Shown here: in pieces, positions 52,446 through 60,533 of the stretch
Position numbering within the stretch: the first letter of the stretch is position 1
Layout: each line of letters starts with the position of its first letter
Origin: Pseudomonadota bacterium
GTDB lineage: Bacteria > Pseudomonadota > Alphaproteobacteria > Reyranellales > Reyranellaceae
DNA: 64,000 bases
Assembly: GCA_018240745.1 (NCBI GenBank)
Contig: JAFEFF010000202.1
Coordinates: 1-64,000, forward strand
Reading direction: 5' to 3'
The notes under the pieces: model-generated
Database searches by the model: none
What the model saw: the letters and a program-made list of their open reading frames with translations, nothing else
Told to the model about the DNA's origin: nothing
Made by a program: the position numbers and the translations under genes

Positions 52446-52447
52446 CC
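52423..52447 (-). promoter_or_regulatory. Canonical EcfG promoter facing nepR
   Basis: Minus strand GGAAC (52,447-52,443), exactly 16 bases, CGTT (52,426-52,423). Full consensus match. No protein gene follows on this strand before the terminator at 52,286-52,249. Confidence 0.65.
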
Positions 52448-52489
52448 CTCGCTGGCCGCTATACAAGCGACCAACCGGAGGAAAACCCC

Positions 52490-53251
52490 ATGAAGCTGTT
52501 CGATCTCTCTGGCCGGGTCGCGGTGATCACCGGCGGCAATGGCGGCATCGGCCTCGGCATGGCCAAAGGCATGGCGGCCGCCGGCGCCACGATCGTGGTC
52601 GCCGGACGCGACGCCGCGAAGAACGGCGCCGCGGTGAAGGAGCTGAAGGACGCCGGCGGCCAGGCGACCGCTATTCCGGTCGACGTGCTGAAGGAAGAAT
52701 CGTGTCGCTCGCTGATCGACCAGACCGTGAAGGCGCATGGCCGGCTCGACATCCTGGTCAACAATGCCGGCATGAGCATCCGCAAGCAGCCCGAGCAGTA
52801 CACGCTCGCCGAGTGGCACACGGTGCTCGACAGCAATCTCACCAGCGCTTTCCTGTGCAGCCACGCCGCCTATCCGGCGCTGAAGCGGCGCGGCGGCAAG
52901 ATCATCAACATCGGCTCGATGATGTCGATCTTCGGCGCACCGTTCGCCACCGCCTATGCCGCGAGCAAGGGCGGCATGGTGCAGATGACCAAGTCGATGG
53001 CGACGGCGTGGGCCAAGGACAATATCCAGGTCAATGCCATCCTGCCGGGCTGGATCGACACCGCCCTCACCCGTCGCGCGCGCGAGCAGGTGCAGGGCCT
53101 GCACGACTCGGTGTTGAAGCGCACGCCGGCCGCGCGCTGGGGCGTGCCCGACGACTTCGCCGGCATCGCGGTTTTCCTCTCGTCACCCGCCTCGGATTTC
53201 GTCACCGGCGCCACGATCGCCGTCGACGGCGGCTACTCCTCGCTCGCCTAG
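52490..53251 (+). CDS. SDR-family oxidoreductase
   Basis: 253 residues, a classical short-chain dehydrogenase. TGGNGGIG (the TGxxxGxG cofactor loop) is near residue 14, LVNNAG near 91, catalytic Ser in INIGSMMS, the YAASK motif (Tyr and Lys) near 162, and PGWIDT after it. The sequence resembles gluconate/2-deoxygluconate dehydrogenases and 3-oxoacyl reductases; the substrate cannot be told. AACCGGAGG precedes the ATG. It follows the GSR region and may belong to it through the element at 52,421-52,445. Confidence 0.92.
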   Translation: MKLFDLSGRVAVITGGNGGIGLGMAKGMAAAGATIVVAGRDAAKNGAAVKELKDAGGQATAIPVDVLKEESCRSLIDQTVKAHGRLDILVNNAGMSIRKQPEQYTLAEWHTVLDSNLTSAFLCSHAAYPALKRRGGKIINIGSMMSIFGAPFATAYAASKGGMVQMTKSMATAWAKDNIQVNAILPGWIDTALTRRAREQVQGLHDSVLKRTPAARWGVPDDFAGIAVFLSSPASDFVTGATIAVDGGYSSLA

Positions 53252-53272
53252 ACTGGGCTCGCCTAGACTGGG
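53243..53272. repeat. 15-bp tandem duplication across the SDR stop codon
   Basis: Two exact adjacent copies of CTCGCCTAGACTGGG. The first contains the SDR stop; the second ends directly at the converging tadD stop (53,273). It looks like a recent slippage duplication with no coding effect. Confidence 0.9.
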
Positions 53273-54112
53273 CTAGAGGCCGGCTGTGGCGTGCGGGGCG
53301 CCCTGCGGCGCGAACATGGGATTGCGACGGAACTCGGCGCTGCGCATCTCCGGCGGCAGCGAGCGCAGTTGGGCGTAGTAGGCGAGCTGGCGCTGGGCAT
53401 AGATCTCGTCCATGTCGCGCCGGCAAAGCTGCAGGGCATTGCCGAGATCGCCGGCCATGGCATAGGCAAAGGCCAGGTTCTGACGGATGCGCGGCGTCGA
53501 CTGCCGGCTGCTGGCCACCGGCACGAGCAGGCCGATCGCCGCCTGCGCCTGGCCGGTGATGGCGAGCGACAGGCCGTAGTTGCTGCGCAGCCCCGGATCG
53601 TCGGGCATGAGATCGAGGCCGCGGCGATAGTTGGCCTGCGCCTCCGCATGCCGTCCCTGCATGTCGAGCAGCACGCCCAGCAGATTGAGGGCCCGGTAAT
53701 CGTTGGCGTTGGCGCGAAGAGCCTCGTCGACCTGCTGCTCGGCCAGCGTTGGCTGGCCCATCGCGATCAGCGCCGCCGCAAGCCCCCGTCGTGCCGTGCT
53801 GTTATCACCGTGCCGGGCAAGCACGTCCCGGAACTGCGCCGCCGCCTGTTCCGCTGCGCCGATGGCGAGCAGGGCCTGACCGAGACCGAGCTTGGCCTCG
53901 CTGCCCTGTGGATTGGCCTGCAGCGCGCGGTCGTAGAGCGGGATCGCGGTATCCATGTTGCCGGCGACCCGCGCCGCGTCGGCCTCGCGCAGGGCCGCCT
54001 GGTAGTCGTCTCCATGCGTGAGGTCGGGAGGGTCGCAGGCCCCCAACATGAGCGCCAGGCCCGCAACGACGATGCGGGCCAGTTGCAGGTGGGTCGCTCC
54101 AAGCCTGGCCAT
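53273..54112 (-). CDS. tadD: Tad pilus assembly lipoprotein TadD (TPR)
   Basis: 279 residues. Lipobox LMLGAC near residue 21, then at least five TPR units (such as AIPLYDRALQANPQGSEAKL, AEQQVDEALRANANDYRAL, AEAQANYRRGLDLMPDDPGL). This matches TadD, which helps assemble the Tad secretion channel in the outer membrane. The ATG at 54,112 begins the signal; the frame upstream is longer but has no signal. It is the last gene of the leftward cluster. Confidence 0.9.
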   Translation of the reverse strand: MARLGATHLQLARIVVAGLALMLGACDPPDLTHGDDYQAALREADAARVAGNMDTAIPLYDRALQANPQGSEAKLGLGQALLAIGAAEQAAAQFRDVLARHGDNSTARRGLAAALIAMGQPTLAEQQVDEALRANANDYRALNLLGVLLDMQGRHAEAQANYRRGLDLMPDDPGLRSNYGLSLAITGQAQAAIGLLVPVASSRQSTPRIRQNLAFAYAMAGDLGNALQLCRRDMDEIYAQRQLAYYAQLRSLPPEMRSAEFRRNPMFAPQGAPHATAGL

Positions 54113-54204
54113 TTTTTCAAGAATATCAAAATCTTGGGCGTCATCGCAACAAAGACTGCTAGGTCTTGGGTATAACCCCTTGCGGCATCTCGACTTGTTA
54201 TCGG

Positions 54205-54618
54205 TTATTGCACGCGCACTGCTTGGGCGCTGGCCCTGAGCACCGGGTTGCCGAGCTTCAGGAAACTGGCCACCGAGACGAACGTATAGGTGGCGGTGAT
54301 GGTCGTACACGTCACGGCGGAGTTGCCGTTGCAGCTCGAGACGTCGATGTACTGCGGCGCCGGGATGCCCGAGCCCATGCCCCCGGCCATGGCGTTGCGC
54401 AAGACCGTGGTGACGGCGTCCTGCGTGGCGGAGGGGTTGACCATGTAGTACCGGGCCGCCTGCTCGATCGCGTATTCCAGCGATTCGCGAACGTAGAACA
54501 TGCGTCCCATCTCGACGATGCCCAGCAGGAGCGCGAAGAGCAGCGGTCCGACGATCGCGAATTCCAGGGCGGCGACTCCGCGGGTATCCGCCCTCAGGGC
54601 CTGCAGCAGCCTGCGCAT
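54205..54618 (-). CDS. TadE-like minor pseudopilin
   Basis: 137 residues. TRGVAALEFAIVGPLLFALLLGIVEMG is a TadE signature (quoted here as TRGVAALEFAIVGPLLFALL plus the following turn), with the prepilin-like Glu in ALEFA. A single membrane segment is followed by a small beta-rich extracytoplasmic part with a cysteine pair. TadE/TadF proteins are processed pseudopilins needed for pilus biogenesis. Confidence 0.88.
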   Translation of the reverse strand: MRRLLQALRADTRGVAALEFAIVGPLLFALLLGIVEMGRMFYVRESLEYAIEQAARYYMVNPSATQDAVTTVLRNAMAGGMGSGIPAPQYIDVSSCNGNSAVTCTTITATYTFVSVASFLKLGNPVLRASAQAVRVQ

Positions 54619-54619
54619 G

Positions 54620-55108
54620 TCAGGGCACGATCATCGTGATCGAGGCCGAAACGCTGGTGGGCGGCGTCCAGCTGCCGATCCATCCGTTCGACCCATTCAG
54701 GCCAAAGGTGGTCGTGGCTGGCGCCAGGACGGAGCGGAATGGAGCACTGGTCGTCACCACCACGTACTGCTTGATCGCTGCCCCGCCCGAACAGGTCGTG
54801 GTGCAGGCGACCTGCGTGCCGGAGACGCATTCGCAGAATGTCGAAGTCGTGGCCGTGGCGCCGGTAACGCCCGTCGCGTTCGTCGCTGTCGTTTGGATGT
54901 TGGTCGTATCGGCGGGTGCCTGAATGCCATACTGCGCGCCTTCCCGTGCGCCCTGCAGCAGCGCCGACTTCTCTATGCTCAGCCGCCCGAGATCGAGCAG
55001 ACCGGCCAGCAACAGCAGCAGGATCGGCAGCGCCAGGGCGAGCTCGATGGCGAAGTTGCCCCGGCGATCCCCAAGCAGATCCTTCAGGCGGTGCATGACG
55101 TCGACCAT
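54620..55108 (-). CDS. TadE/TadF-like minor pseudopilin
   Basis: 162 residues. RRGNFAIELALALPILLLLL is the TadE-like N-terminus with Glu in AIELA. A central Thr/Ala-rich region holds three cysteine groups (CECVSG; ACTTTCSGG). It is 1 bp from the neighbouring pseudopilin gene and so translationally coupled to it. It starts at ATG 55108; another Met at codon 5 is possible. Confidence 0.87.
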   Translation of the reverse strand: MVDVMHRLKDLLGDRRGNFAIELALALPILLLLLAGLLDLGRLSIEKSALLQGAREGAQYGIQAPADTTNIQTTATNATGVTGATATTSTFCECVSGTQVACTTTCSGGAAIKQYVVVTTSAPFRSVLAPATTTFGLNGSNGWIGSWTPPTSVSASITMIVP

Positions 55109-55115
55109 GGCGCTC

Positions 55116-56591
55116 CTACTGGACCACTTTGCCCTTGGTGACGGTGCTGGTGGTGGTCGTGGTCGTCGTCGTCGTGACGCCCGGGACTTCGGTGTTGTAG
55201 TAGGTCTTGCAGCCGCCCTTGTAGTTGTTGTTGAACGACGAGAACTTGAGATAGCGGCCCACCCAGACGGTGCAGGACGTGTTCGCGCCGCCGCTGCCGA
55301 AATTGTTGATGCTCGAGATGTCGATGCGGTTCTGCGGGAAGTAGATCGCGCCCGAAAGCGTCGCGTTGTTGAGCGACGCCACGGTGAAGATCTTCGAACC
55401 CGAGGTCATCGTGCCGGCGGGAACGCGCCGGTCCTGATAGAACAGGATGCCCTTGTAGGGATTGTCCGCGGGCCCGCCGGGTGCGTTCAGGGTGACGTTG
55501 TTCATCGACGAGATGCTGACGCCGCCGATATCGCTGTTGTTCCCGGTGGTCTGGGTCAGGATGAAGGTGGTGCCGGTCGTCGAGGTGGCGGTGGAGCTCA
55601 CGCTGCAGGTCGGGCACGACACGTTGTTGTCGGACCGGATCACCAGGTCGCCGTTGGCGATGTAGTAGGTGCCGGGCGTGAAATAGACGTTGCTGTTGTT
55701 GGCTGCGAGGAGCCCGCCGCAGTAGGTGCCTGGATAGAGCGTGACGCTGCTCCCGGCGGGGGCGCTGTAATTGGTGTAGTTGCAGGTGCCCGGTGAGGGC
55801 GTCGGCAGGTTCGCATACGAGTCGTAGATGGTTCCGGTCTGGTTCGTGCGGGCGGAGACGGTCAGCGTCGGTGGGCTGCTCTTCGGATAGTCGAACGAAC
55901 CGCGCGTCCACACCGAGTACATCGTGGCGTGGTTGTAGCTGGTCATACCGATCGAAGCGTTGCTGCCGGTCCCGGTCGCCGTGCCGTTCGACATGACCGT
56001 GCAGTCGGACGAGAAGTTGTTGAAGCTGCCGAGGCTGACGCCCTGCTCATTGTTGGGCGTGAGCGCGATCATGCAGCCTTCGCCGCTGCTGCCGGTGGCC
56101 GTCGTGGTGGTGGTCACGGTGTTCGAGCCGGGGGCGCCGACGGCGCTGGCGCGGATGGTGAAGTTGCTGAGCGAACCGTTGAGCAGCGCCGAGCCGATGC
56201 TGAAGCCCATGCTCTTCTGGATCGTCACCTGCACCGCGTTGGTGGTGCCGGCGTAGCTGCCCGAGGTCGGCGCGGCCACGGTGACCGTCACGCCGTTGAC
56301 GCCGTCGGCGAAGCCGTTGCGCTGCGCTTCGTACTTCCCGGTGGCCGTCGCCGTGGTCATGCTCTTGCCGTTCATCAGGTCGACCGAGGCCGACAGGGCC
56401 GCCGCGTCGGCAGACACCTGCATCTGGCGCTTCACGCGATAGACCTCGCCGGTCTCGACGCCTATGGCGACCGCTCCCGCGAGGACCGGCAGCGTGGTCA
56501 AGATGGTGATGATCGAACCCGACTCATCCCGGCGCAACCGATCCCAGGCGCTGCGGGCACTGCAAACCACGCGCGATGCGAACTGCATCAT
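55116..56591 (-). CDS. TadG-like pilus-associated protein with beta-helix-like body
   Basis: About 491 residues. The N-terminus has the TadG/Tad domain: ESGSIITILTTLPVLAGAVA, then VYRVKRQMQVSADAAALSAS. The rest is Ser/Thr/Asn-rich and built from repeats of short strands with paired Asn (SSMNNVTLNAPGG, SLNNATLSGAIYF, SSINNFGSGG), which suggests a right-handed beta-helix rather than the von Willebrand domain of many TadG proteins. ATG 56,591 has GGAGAG five bases upstream; an ATG at 56,603 is an alternative. Confidence 0.85.
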   Translation of the reverse strand: MMQFASRVVCSARSAWDRLRRDESGSIITILTTLPVLAGAVAIGVETGEVYRVKRQMQVSADAAALSASVDLMNGKSMTTATATGKYEAQRNGFADGVNGVTVTVAAPTSGSYAGTTNAVQVTIQKSMGFSIGSALLNGSLSNFTIRASAVGAPGSNTVTTTTTATGSSGEGCMIALTPNNEQGVSLGSFNNFSSDCTVMSNGTATGTGSNASIGMTSYNHATMYSVWTRGSFDYPKSSPPTLTVSARTNQTGTIYDSYANLPTPSPGTCNYTNYSAPAGSSVTLYPGTYCGGLLAANNSNVYFTPGTYYIANGDLVIRSDNNVSCPTCSVSSTATSTTGTTFILTQTTGNNSDIGGVSISSMNNVTLNAPGGPADNPYKGILFYQDRRVPAGTMTSGSKIFTVASLNNATLSGAIYFPQNRIDISSINNFGSGGANTSCTVWVGRYLKFSSFNNNYKGGCKTYYNTEVPGVTTTTTTTTTSTVTKGKVVQ

Positions 56592-56667
56592 GGCGCTCTC
56601 CATCCATCAATGTTCGCCCCTGGCGGGCGGAAAACCAATTTATGCGAAACTATAAGAATACGGCGTA

Positions 56668-56697
56668 ACTCTAGAAACCTGCGTGGAAATCTGTCAA
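56668..56697 (-). promoter_or_regulatory. Candidate sigma-70 promoter for the TadG/TadE genes
   Basis: Minus strand TTGACA (56,697-56,692), 18 bases, TAGAGT (56,673-56,668). It sits in an AT-rich gap of about 110 bp between tadC and the TadG-like gene, so the pseudopilin genes may have a separate transcript. Confidence 0.45.
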
Positions 56698-56711
56698 CGG
56701 GCTGATACAAT

Positions 56712-57665
56712 TTACATCAAGGAGAACGCGTTCATGATGGCCGGCGCGATCAGCACCGTGATCAGCGTCGGCAGGATGAAAACCATCAGCGGCACGGTCA
56801 TGAGGGCTGGCATGCGCGCGCCTTTCTCCTCCGCTTTGGACGCCCGGGTCTGGCGGAATTCCTGGCTCAGGATGCGCAGCGACGCGGCCAGCGGCGTGCC
56901 GTACTTCTCGGTCTGCCGCAGCGCATTCACCAAGGCACCGACGGCGGGCGAATCGGACCGCTCGCTCATGTTCTCCAGCGCCTGCTGGCGGTCCGGCAGG
57001 TAGGTGAGCTCGATCGCCGTCATCTCGAACTCGGCGGCAAGCTCGGGCATGGTGGTCTGCATCTCGCGGCTGACGCGGCGGAAAGCCGCATCGATGCTGA
57101 GGCCGGCCTCGACGCAGATCGTCAGCAGGTCGAGCCCCTCGGGCAGCAGGTAGTTGAGCGTCTCGCGGCGCTTCTGGGCGATGTTCTTGACGTAGGCCTC
57201 CGGCAGCACGAAGCCGGCCAGCACCGCGCCGATGCAGACCGGCAGGACGAGGTCGTCGGACACGTGGATGATGCCCGTGATCGAGGTCAGCACGATCATC
57301 ACGAAGCCCAGCCCGAGCGGCAGGGCGAGCTTCACGAACAAGAAGACGACGGTGGCGTCGCGCGACAGGAAGCCGGCGAGCCTCAGCTTGCGCGTCGTCT
57401 GGTCGGCCGCCGAGCCGCGCAGCAGGTTCAGCCGGTCGGCGACGGTGCGCATGAAGCCGATCGACGTGGCCTTGGTCGAGGCCTTGGCGGCGGTGAGGGT
57501 CTGCTCGTTGCGGGTCTTCATGCGGCGCGTCTGCAGCGCCTTCAGCCTGGCCTCGATCGGCGGCTTCCAGGTCACCGCGGTCCAGAGCGCCCAGAAGACC
57601 ACGAACGCCGCCACGGCGACGAGGACCGTGAAGTTCTTCTCCGAGGCGATCAGGTCGAATTCCAT
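56712..57665 (-). CDS. tadC: Tad pilus inner-membrane platform protein TadC
   Basis: 317 residues, type II secretion F-domain protein. Hydrophobic spans lie near 15-33, in the middle and at the C-terminus. The F domain contains LLPEGLDLLTICVEAGLSIDAAF and GTPLAASLRILSQEFRQTRA (each shown in part). With TadB it forms the platform that couples the ATPase to pilin extraction. It lies 10 bp downstream of tadB. Confidence 0.93.
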   Translation of the reverse strand: MEFDLIASEKNFTVLVAVAAFVVFWALWTAVTWKPPIEARLKALQTRRMKTRNEQTLTAAKASTKATSIGFMRTVADRLNLLRGSAADQTTRKLRLAGFLSRDATVVFLFVKLALPLGLGFVMIVLTSITGIIHVSDDLVLPVCIGAVLAGFVLPEAYVKNIAQKRRETLNYLLPEGLDLLTICVEAGLSIDAAFRRVSREMQTTMPELAAEFEMTAIELTYLPDRQQALENMSERSDSPAVGALVNALRQTEKYGTPLAASLRILSQEFRQTRASKAEEKGARMPALMTVPLMVFILPTLITVLIAPAIMNAFSLM

Positions 57666-57675
57666 GCCGTCCCGC

Positions 57676-58680
57676 CTAGACCTTGATCGTCGCGATCTTG
57701 TTCATGATGAAGATGCCCAGCCCCATGCTGCAGGCTGCGGCGGCCGCCACCATCTGGCCGGTCGGCGTGGTGAACAGGGGGCCGATGTATTTCGGCGAGA
57801 TCAGGAACAGCCCGCCGCCGACCAGGAACGGCAGGCCGGCCATGATGAGCATCGTCGCGCGAGCCTCCGAGGTGAAGGCCCGAATCTTGAGACGGAGCTG
57901 CTGGCGCGAGCGCAACAGCGCGCTGAGATTGGCCAGCGTCTCGGCGAGGTTGCCGCCGGTCTCGCGCTGGATCGACAGCGCCACGATCAGGAAGTTGAAC
58001 TCGTCGGTCTGCACCGTGCGCGCGACGCGCCACAGGGCCTGCTCGATCGGCACGCCGAGCTGGATTTCCTGCTGCGCGCGCTTGAACACGCCGCCGACCG
58101 GATCCTTGATGTCGCGCGCCACGTTGCCGACCGCCTCCTGCACCGGCAGGCCGGCGCGCAGCGCACGCACGATCAGGTCGACCGCCTCGGGGAACAGGAG
58201 ATTGAACTGACGGCCGCGCTTCTTGGCCTTGAAGCCGACAACGAGATTGGGGATGCCGACGCCCACCAGCAGCGCTGCGACCAGGACCATACCCGGCGGC
58301 AGGTCGAGGAACAGGTAGAGCGCGAAGGCGATGCCGACCGCGAGCGCGATCGCGGCGAAGGCGAAGTCGCCGAGCGTGATGTTCATGCCGCTGGTTTGCA
58401 GCTTCTGGCGGATCTTGCTGGCGTTGGGGAACCACTGCCACAGCAGCTTGTCGAGGGTGGGCAGCCGGCTTTGCTGCTCGGCGCGACGCAGCGTCGCCAT
58501 CTGCAGCGTGCGCTTGCCGGTGCGGGCGCGCCCTTCGAGATCCTCGAGCCGGTCATTCAGGCGGCGCTCGGCCAGGAAGCCGCTGAACACGACGTACAGC
58601 GCAACGGAGGTCGCCGTCACGCCAGCCGCAATCAGGATCGCGGCCTGGTCGAGCGTCAGCGCGTGACCCAGCCCGGACAT
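57676..58680 (-). CDS. tadB: Tad pilus inner-membrane platform protein TadB
   Basis: 334 residues with N-terminal and C-terminal membrane spans and an F domain containing LFPEAVDLIVRALRAGLPVQ and RETGGNLAETLANLSALLR. Paired with TadC as in all Tad systems. Its ATG shares one base with the stop of the ATPase gene (TGATG at 58,678-58,682), which indicates translational coupling. Confidence 0.94.
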   Translation of the reverse strand: MSGLGHALTLDQAAILIAAGVTATSVALYVVFSGFLAERRLNDRLEDLEGRARTGKRTLQMATLRRAEQQSRLPTLDKLLWQWFPNASKIRQKLQTSGMNITLGDFAFAAIALAVGIAFALYLFLDLPPGMVLVAALLVGVGIPNLVVGFKAKKRGRQFNLLFPEAVDLIVRALRAGLPVQEAVGNVARDIKDPVGGVFKRAQQEIQLGVPIEQALWRVARTVQTDEFNFLIVALSIQRETGGNLAETLANLSALLRSRQQLRLKIRAFTSEARATMLIMAGLPFLVGGGLFLISPKYIGPLFTTPTGQMVAAAAACSMGLGIFIMNKIATIKV

Positions 58681-60530
58681 CAGCCCATCGCCTCCATCAG
58701 CACCCGGTCGAGGCCGTAGTAGGCCGCGCGCGGCAGGAAATGCGGGCGCAGGCCGGAGCTCTTGAAGGCGCCGGCAAGCGTGCCGTCGGATGCCTCGCCC
58801 TTGAACTCGTAGGTGAACAGGTCCTGGGTGATGACCACCTCGCCCTCCATGCCCATCACCTCGGTGATGTGCGTGACGCGGCGCACGCCGTCGCGCATGC
58901 GGCTGATCTGCACGATCATCTGCAGCGAGCCCGCGATCTGGGTGCGGATCGCCTTGGGCGGCAGGCTGGCGACGCCCATCGTCACCATGTTCTCCAGACG
59001 CGTCAGCGCCTCGCGCGGCCGGTTGGCGTGCAACGTGCCCATCGAGCCGTCGTGGCCGGTGTTCATCGCCTGCAACAGGTCGATCGCCTCCGGACCGCGC
59101 ACCTCGCCCAGGATGATGCGGTCGGGGCGCATACGCAGGGCGTTCTTGACGAGGTCGCGCATGTTGACCTCACCGTTGCCCTCGAGATTGGCGGGCCGCG
59201 TCTCGAGGCGGACGACGTGCGGCTGCTGCAGGCGCAGCTCGGCGGCGTCCTCGATGGTGACCACGCGCTCGCCGTTCTCGATCATGCCCGAGAGCGCGTT
59301 TAGCATCGTCGTCTTGCCCGAGCCGGTGCCGCCCGAGATGATGACGTTGAGCCGGCAGCGTGCGGCGATGCGCAGCACCGTCGCCATGGCGGGCGAGATG
59401 TTGCCCTGCTGCGCCATCTGGTCGAAGCCGATCTGGCGCTTGCCGAACTTGCGGATCGACACCGACGCGCCGTCGATGGCGAGCGGCGGGATGATGATGT
59501 TGACGCGGCTGCCGTCCTGCAGGCGGGCGTCGCAGATCGGGCTCGCCTCGTCGACGCGCCGGCCGACGCGGCTGACGATGCGGTTGCAGATGTTGAGGAG
59601 ATGGGCGCCGTCCTCGAAGGTGACCGAGGTCAGCTCGAGCTTGCCGCGCTTCTCGATGTAGATCTGCTTGGGCCCGTTGATCATGATGTCGGTGACGGCC
59701 TCGTCCTCGAGCAGCGGCTCGAGCGGGCCCAGCCCCATCATGTCGTTGACGATCTGGTAGACGAGGTCGTCCTGCTCCGGCCGGTTGAGCTGCATGCGCT
59801 GCTCGGCAAGCAGCTCGGCGGCGAGCCCCTCGAGCTGCCGGATCAGCTCCTTGCGCGGCAGGCTGACCGCCGCGGCCAGGTCGATGCGGCTCATGACCAG
59901 CGGCTGCAGCTTGCGGCGCGCCTGGTCGACCTTGTTGCGCGATACCCGGCTGGTCTTCTCGGCCGCGTCCTGGCGCGGCGCCGTGCTGTCGGTTTCCCAC
60001 GGCATCGGCTTGAGGGCGGCCGGCTTGAGATCGGGAGCCGGCACGGGCGGGACCGGCGCCGCCTGGACCGGTGCAGCCGCCACCGGCGGGGCCTCGACGC
60101 CGGCAGCCACCGACGGGCCGGCCTCGGCGGCCGGTGCCAGCGGCGCGTTCTCGAACGGCGCGGGCGCGGGCTCGGGTTCGGGTGCGTTGAAGGTCCTGGC
60201 CGGCAGCAGCGGGCGCAACACCTCGGCGACGTAGCCACGCAACTCGAGCGGCGACAGCATCACGCCGTTCTGGCGGAAATGGATCTGGACCTGCTGGCCG
60301 GCCTGGCGGGCGATCTCGCCGGCAGGCATGCCGCTCGCGACCAGCTCCCGCAGCCGGGGCGCCACGGACAAGGCAAGGCTGGCCGCGGCAGTGGTGCGCT
60401 TGGTGTCACGATCGGCTGGTGCAGCTTCGGCGCGTCCATCCGTTGCGCTGCGGCGGCCGAGACGATCGAGCGGGCCGACCGGCGCCGCGGGCGCGCTCTC
60501 GGAACTCTTGTTGAGCAGGCCGAATACCAC
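58680..60530 (-). CDS. cpaF: Tad pilus ATPase CpaF/TadA
   Basis: 616 residues, longer than typical CpaF (about 450-500). Residues about 1-200 are an Ala/Pro-rich extension with a low-complexity part (about 115-190). The conserved core follows: N-terminal helical domain, DIMINGPKQIYIEKRGK, Walker A GGTGSGKTT near 403, the Asp box and Walker B region MRPDRIILGEVRGPEA, and the His box TGHDGSMGTLHA. It powers pilus assembly on the cytoplasmic face. The extra N-terminus may bind CpaE or a localisation factor (inference). Confidence 0.95.
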   Translation of the reverse strand: MVFGLLNKSSESAPAAPVGPLDRLGRRSATDGRAEAAPADRDTKRTTAAASLALSVAPRLRELVASGMPAGEIARQAGQQVQIHFRQNGVMLSPLELRGYVAEVLRPLLPARTFNAPEPEPAPAPFENAPLAPAAEAGPSVAAGVEAPPVAAAPVQAAPVPPVPAPDLKPAALKPMPWETDSTAPRQDAAEKTSRVSRNKVDQARRKLQPLVMSRIDLAAAVSLPRKELIRQLEGLAAELLAEQRMQLNRPEQDDLVYQIVNDMMGLGPLEPLLEDEAVTDIMINGPKQIYIEKRGKLELTSVTFEDGAHLLNICNRIVSRVGRRVDEASPICDARLQDGSRVNIIIPPLAIDGASVSIRKFGKRQIGFDQMAQQGNISPAMATVLRIAARCRLNVIISGGTGSGKTTMLNALSGMIENGERVVTIEDAAELRLQQPHVVRLETRPANLEGNGEVNMRDLVKNALRMRPDRIILGEVRGPEAIDLLQAMNTGHDGSMGTLHANRPREALTRLENMVTMGVASLPPKAIRTQIAGSLQMIVQISRMRDGVRRVTHITEVMGMEGEVVITQDLFTYEFKGEASDGTLAGAFKSSGLRPHFLPRAAYYGLDRVLMEAMG

Positions 60531-60533
60531 TGG

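Noticed and set aside
51909-52466. Minus-strand frame overlapping nepR and the predicted RNA
   Set aside because: It starts upstream of the mapped promoter element and reads through the terminator and antisense to nepR; no domain is visible.
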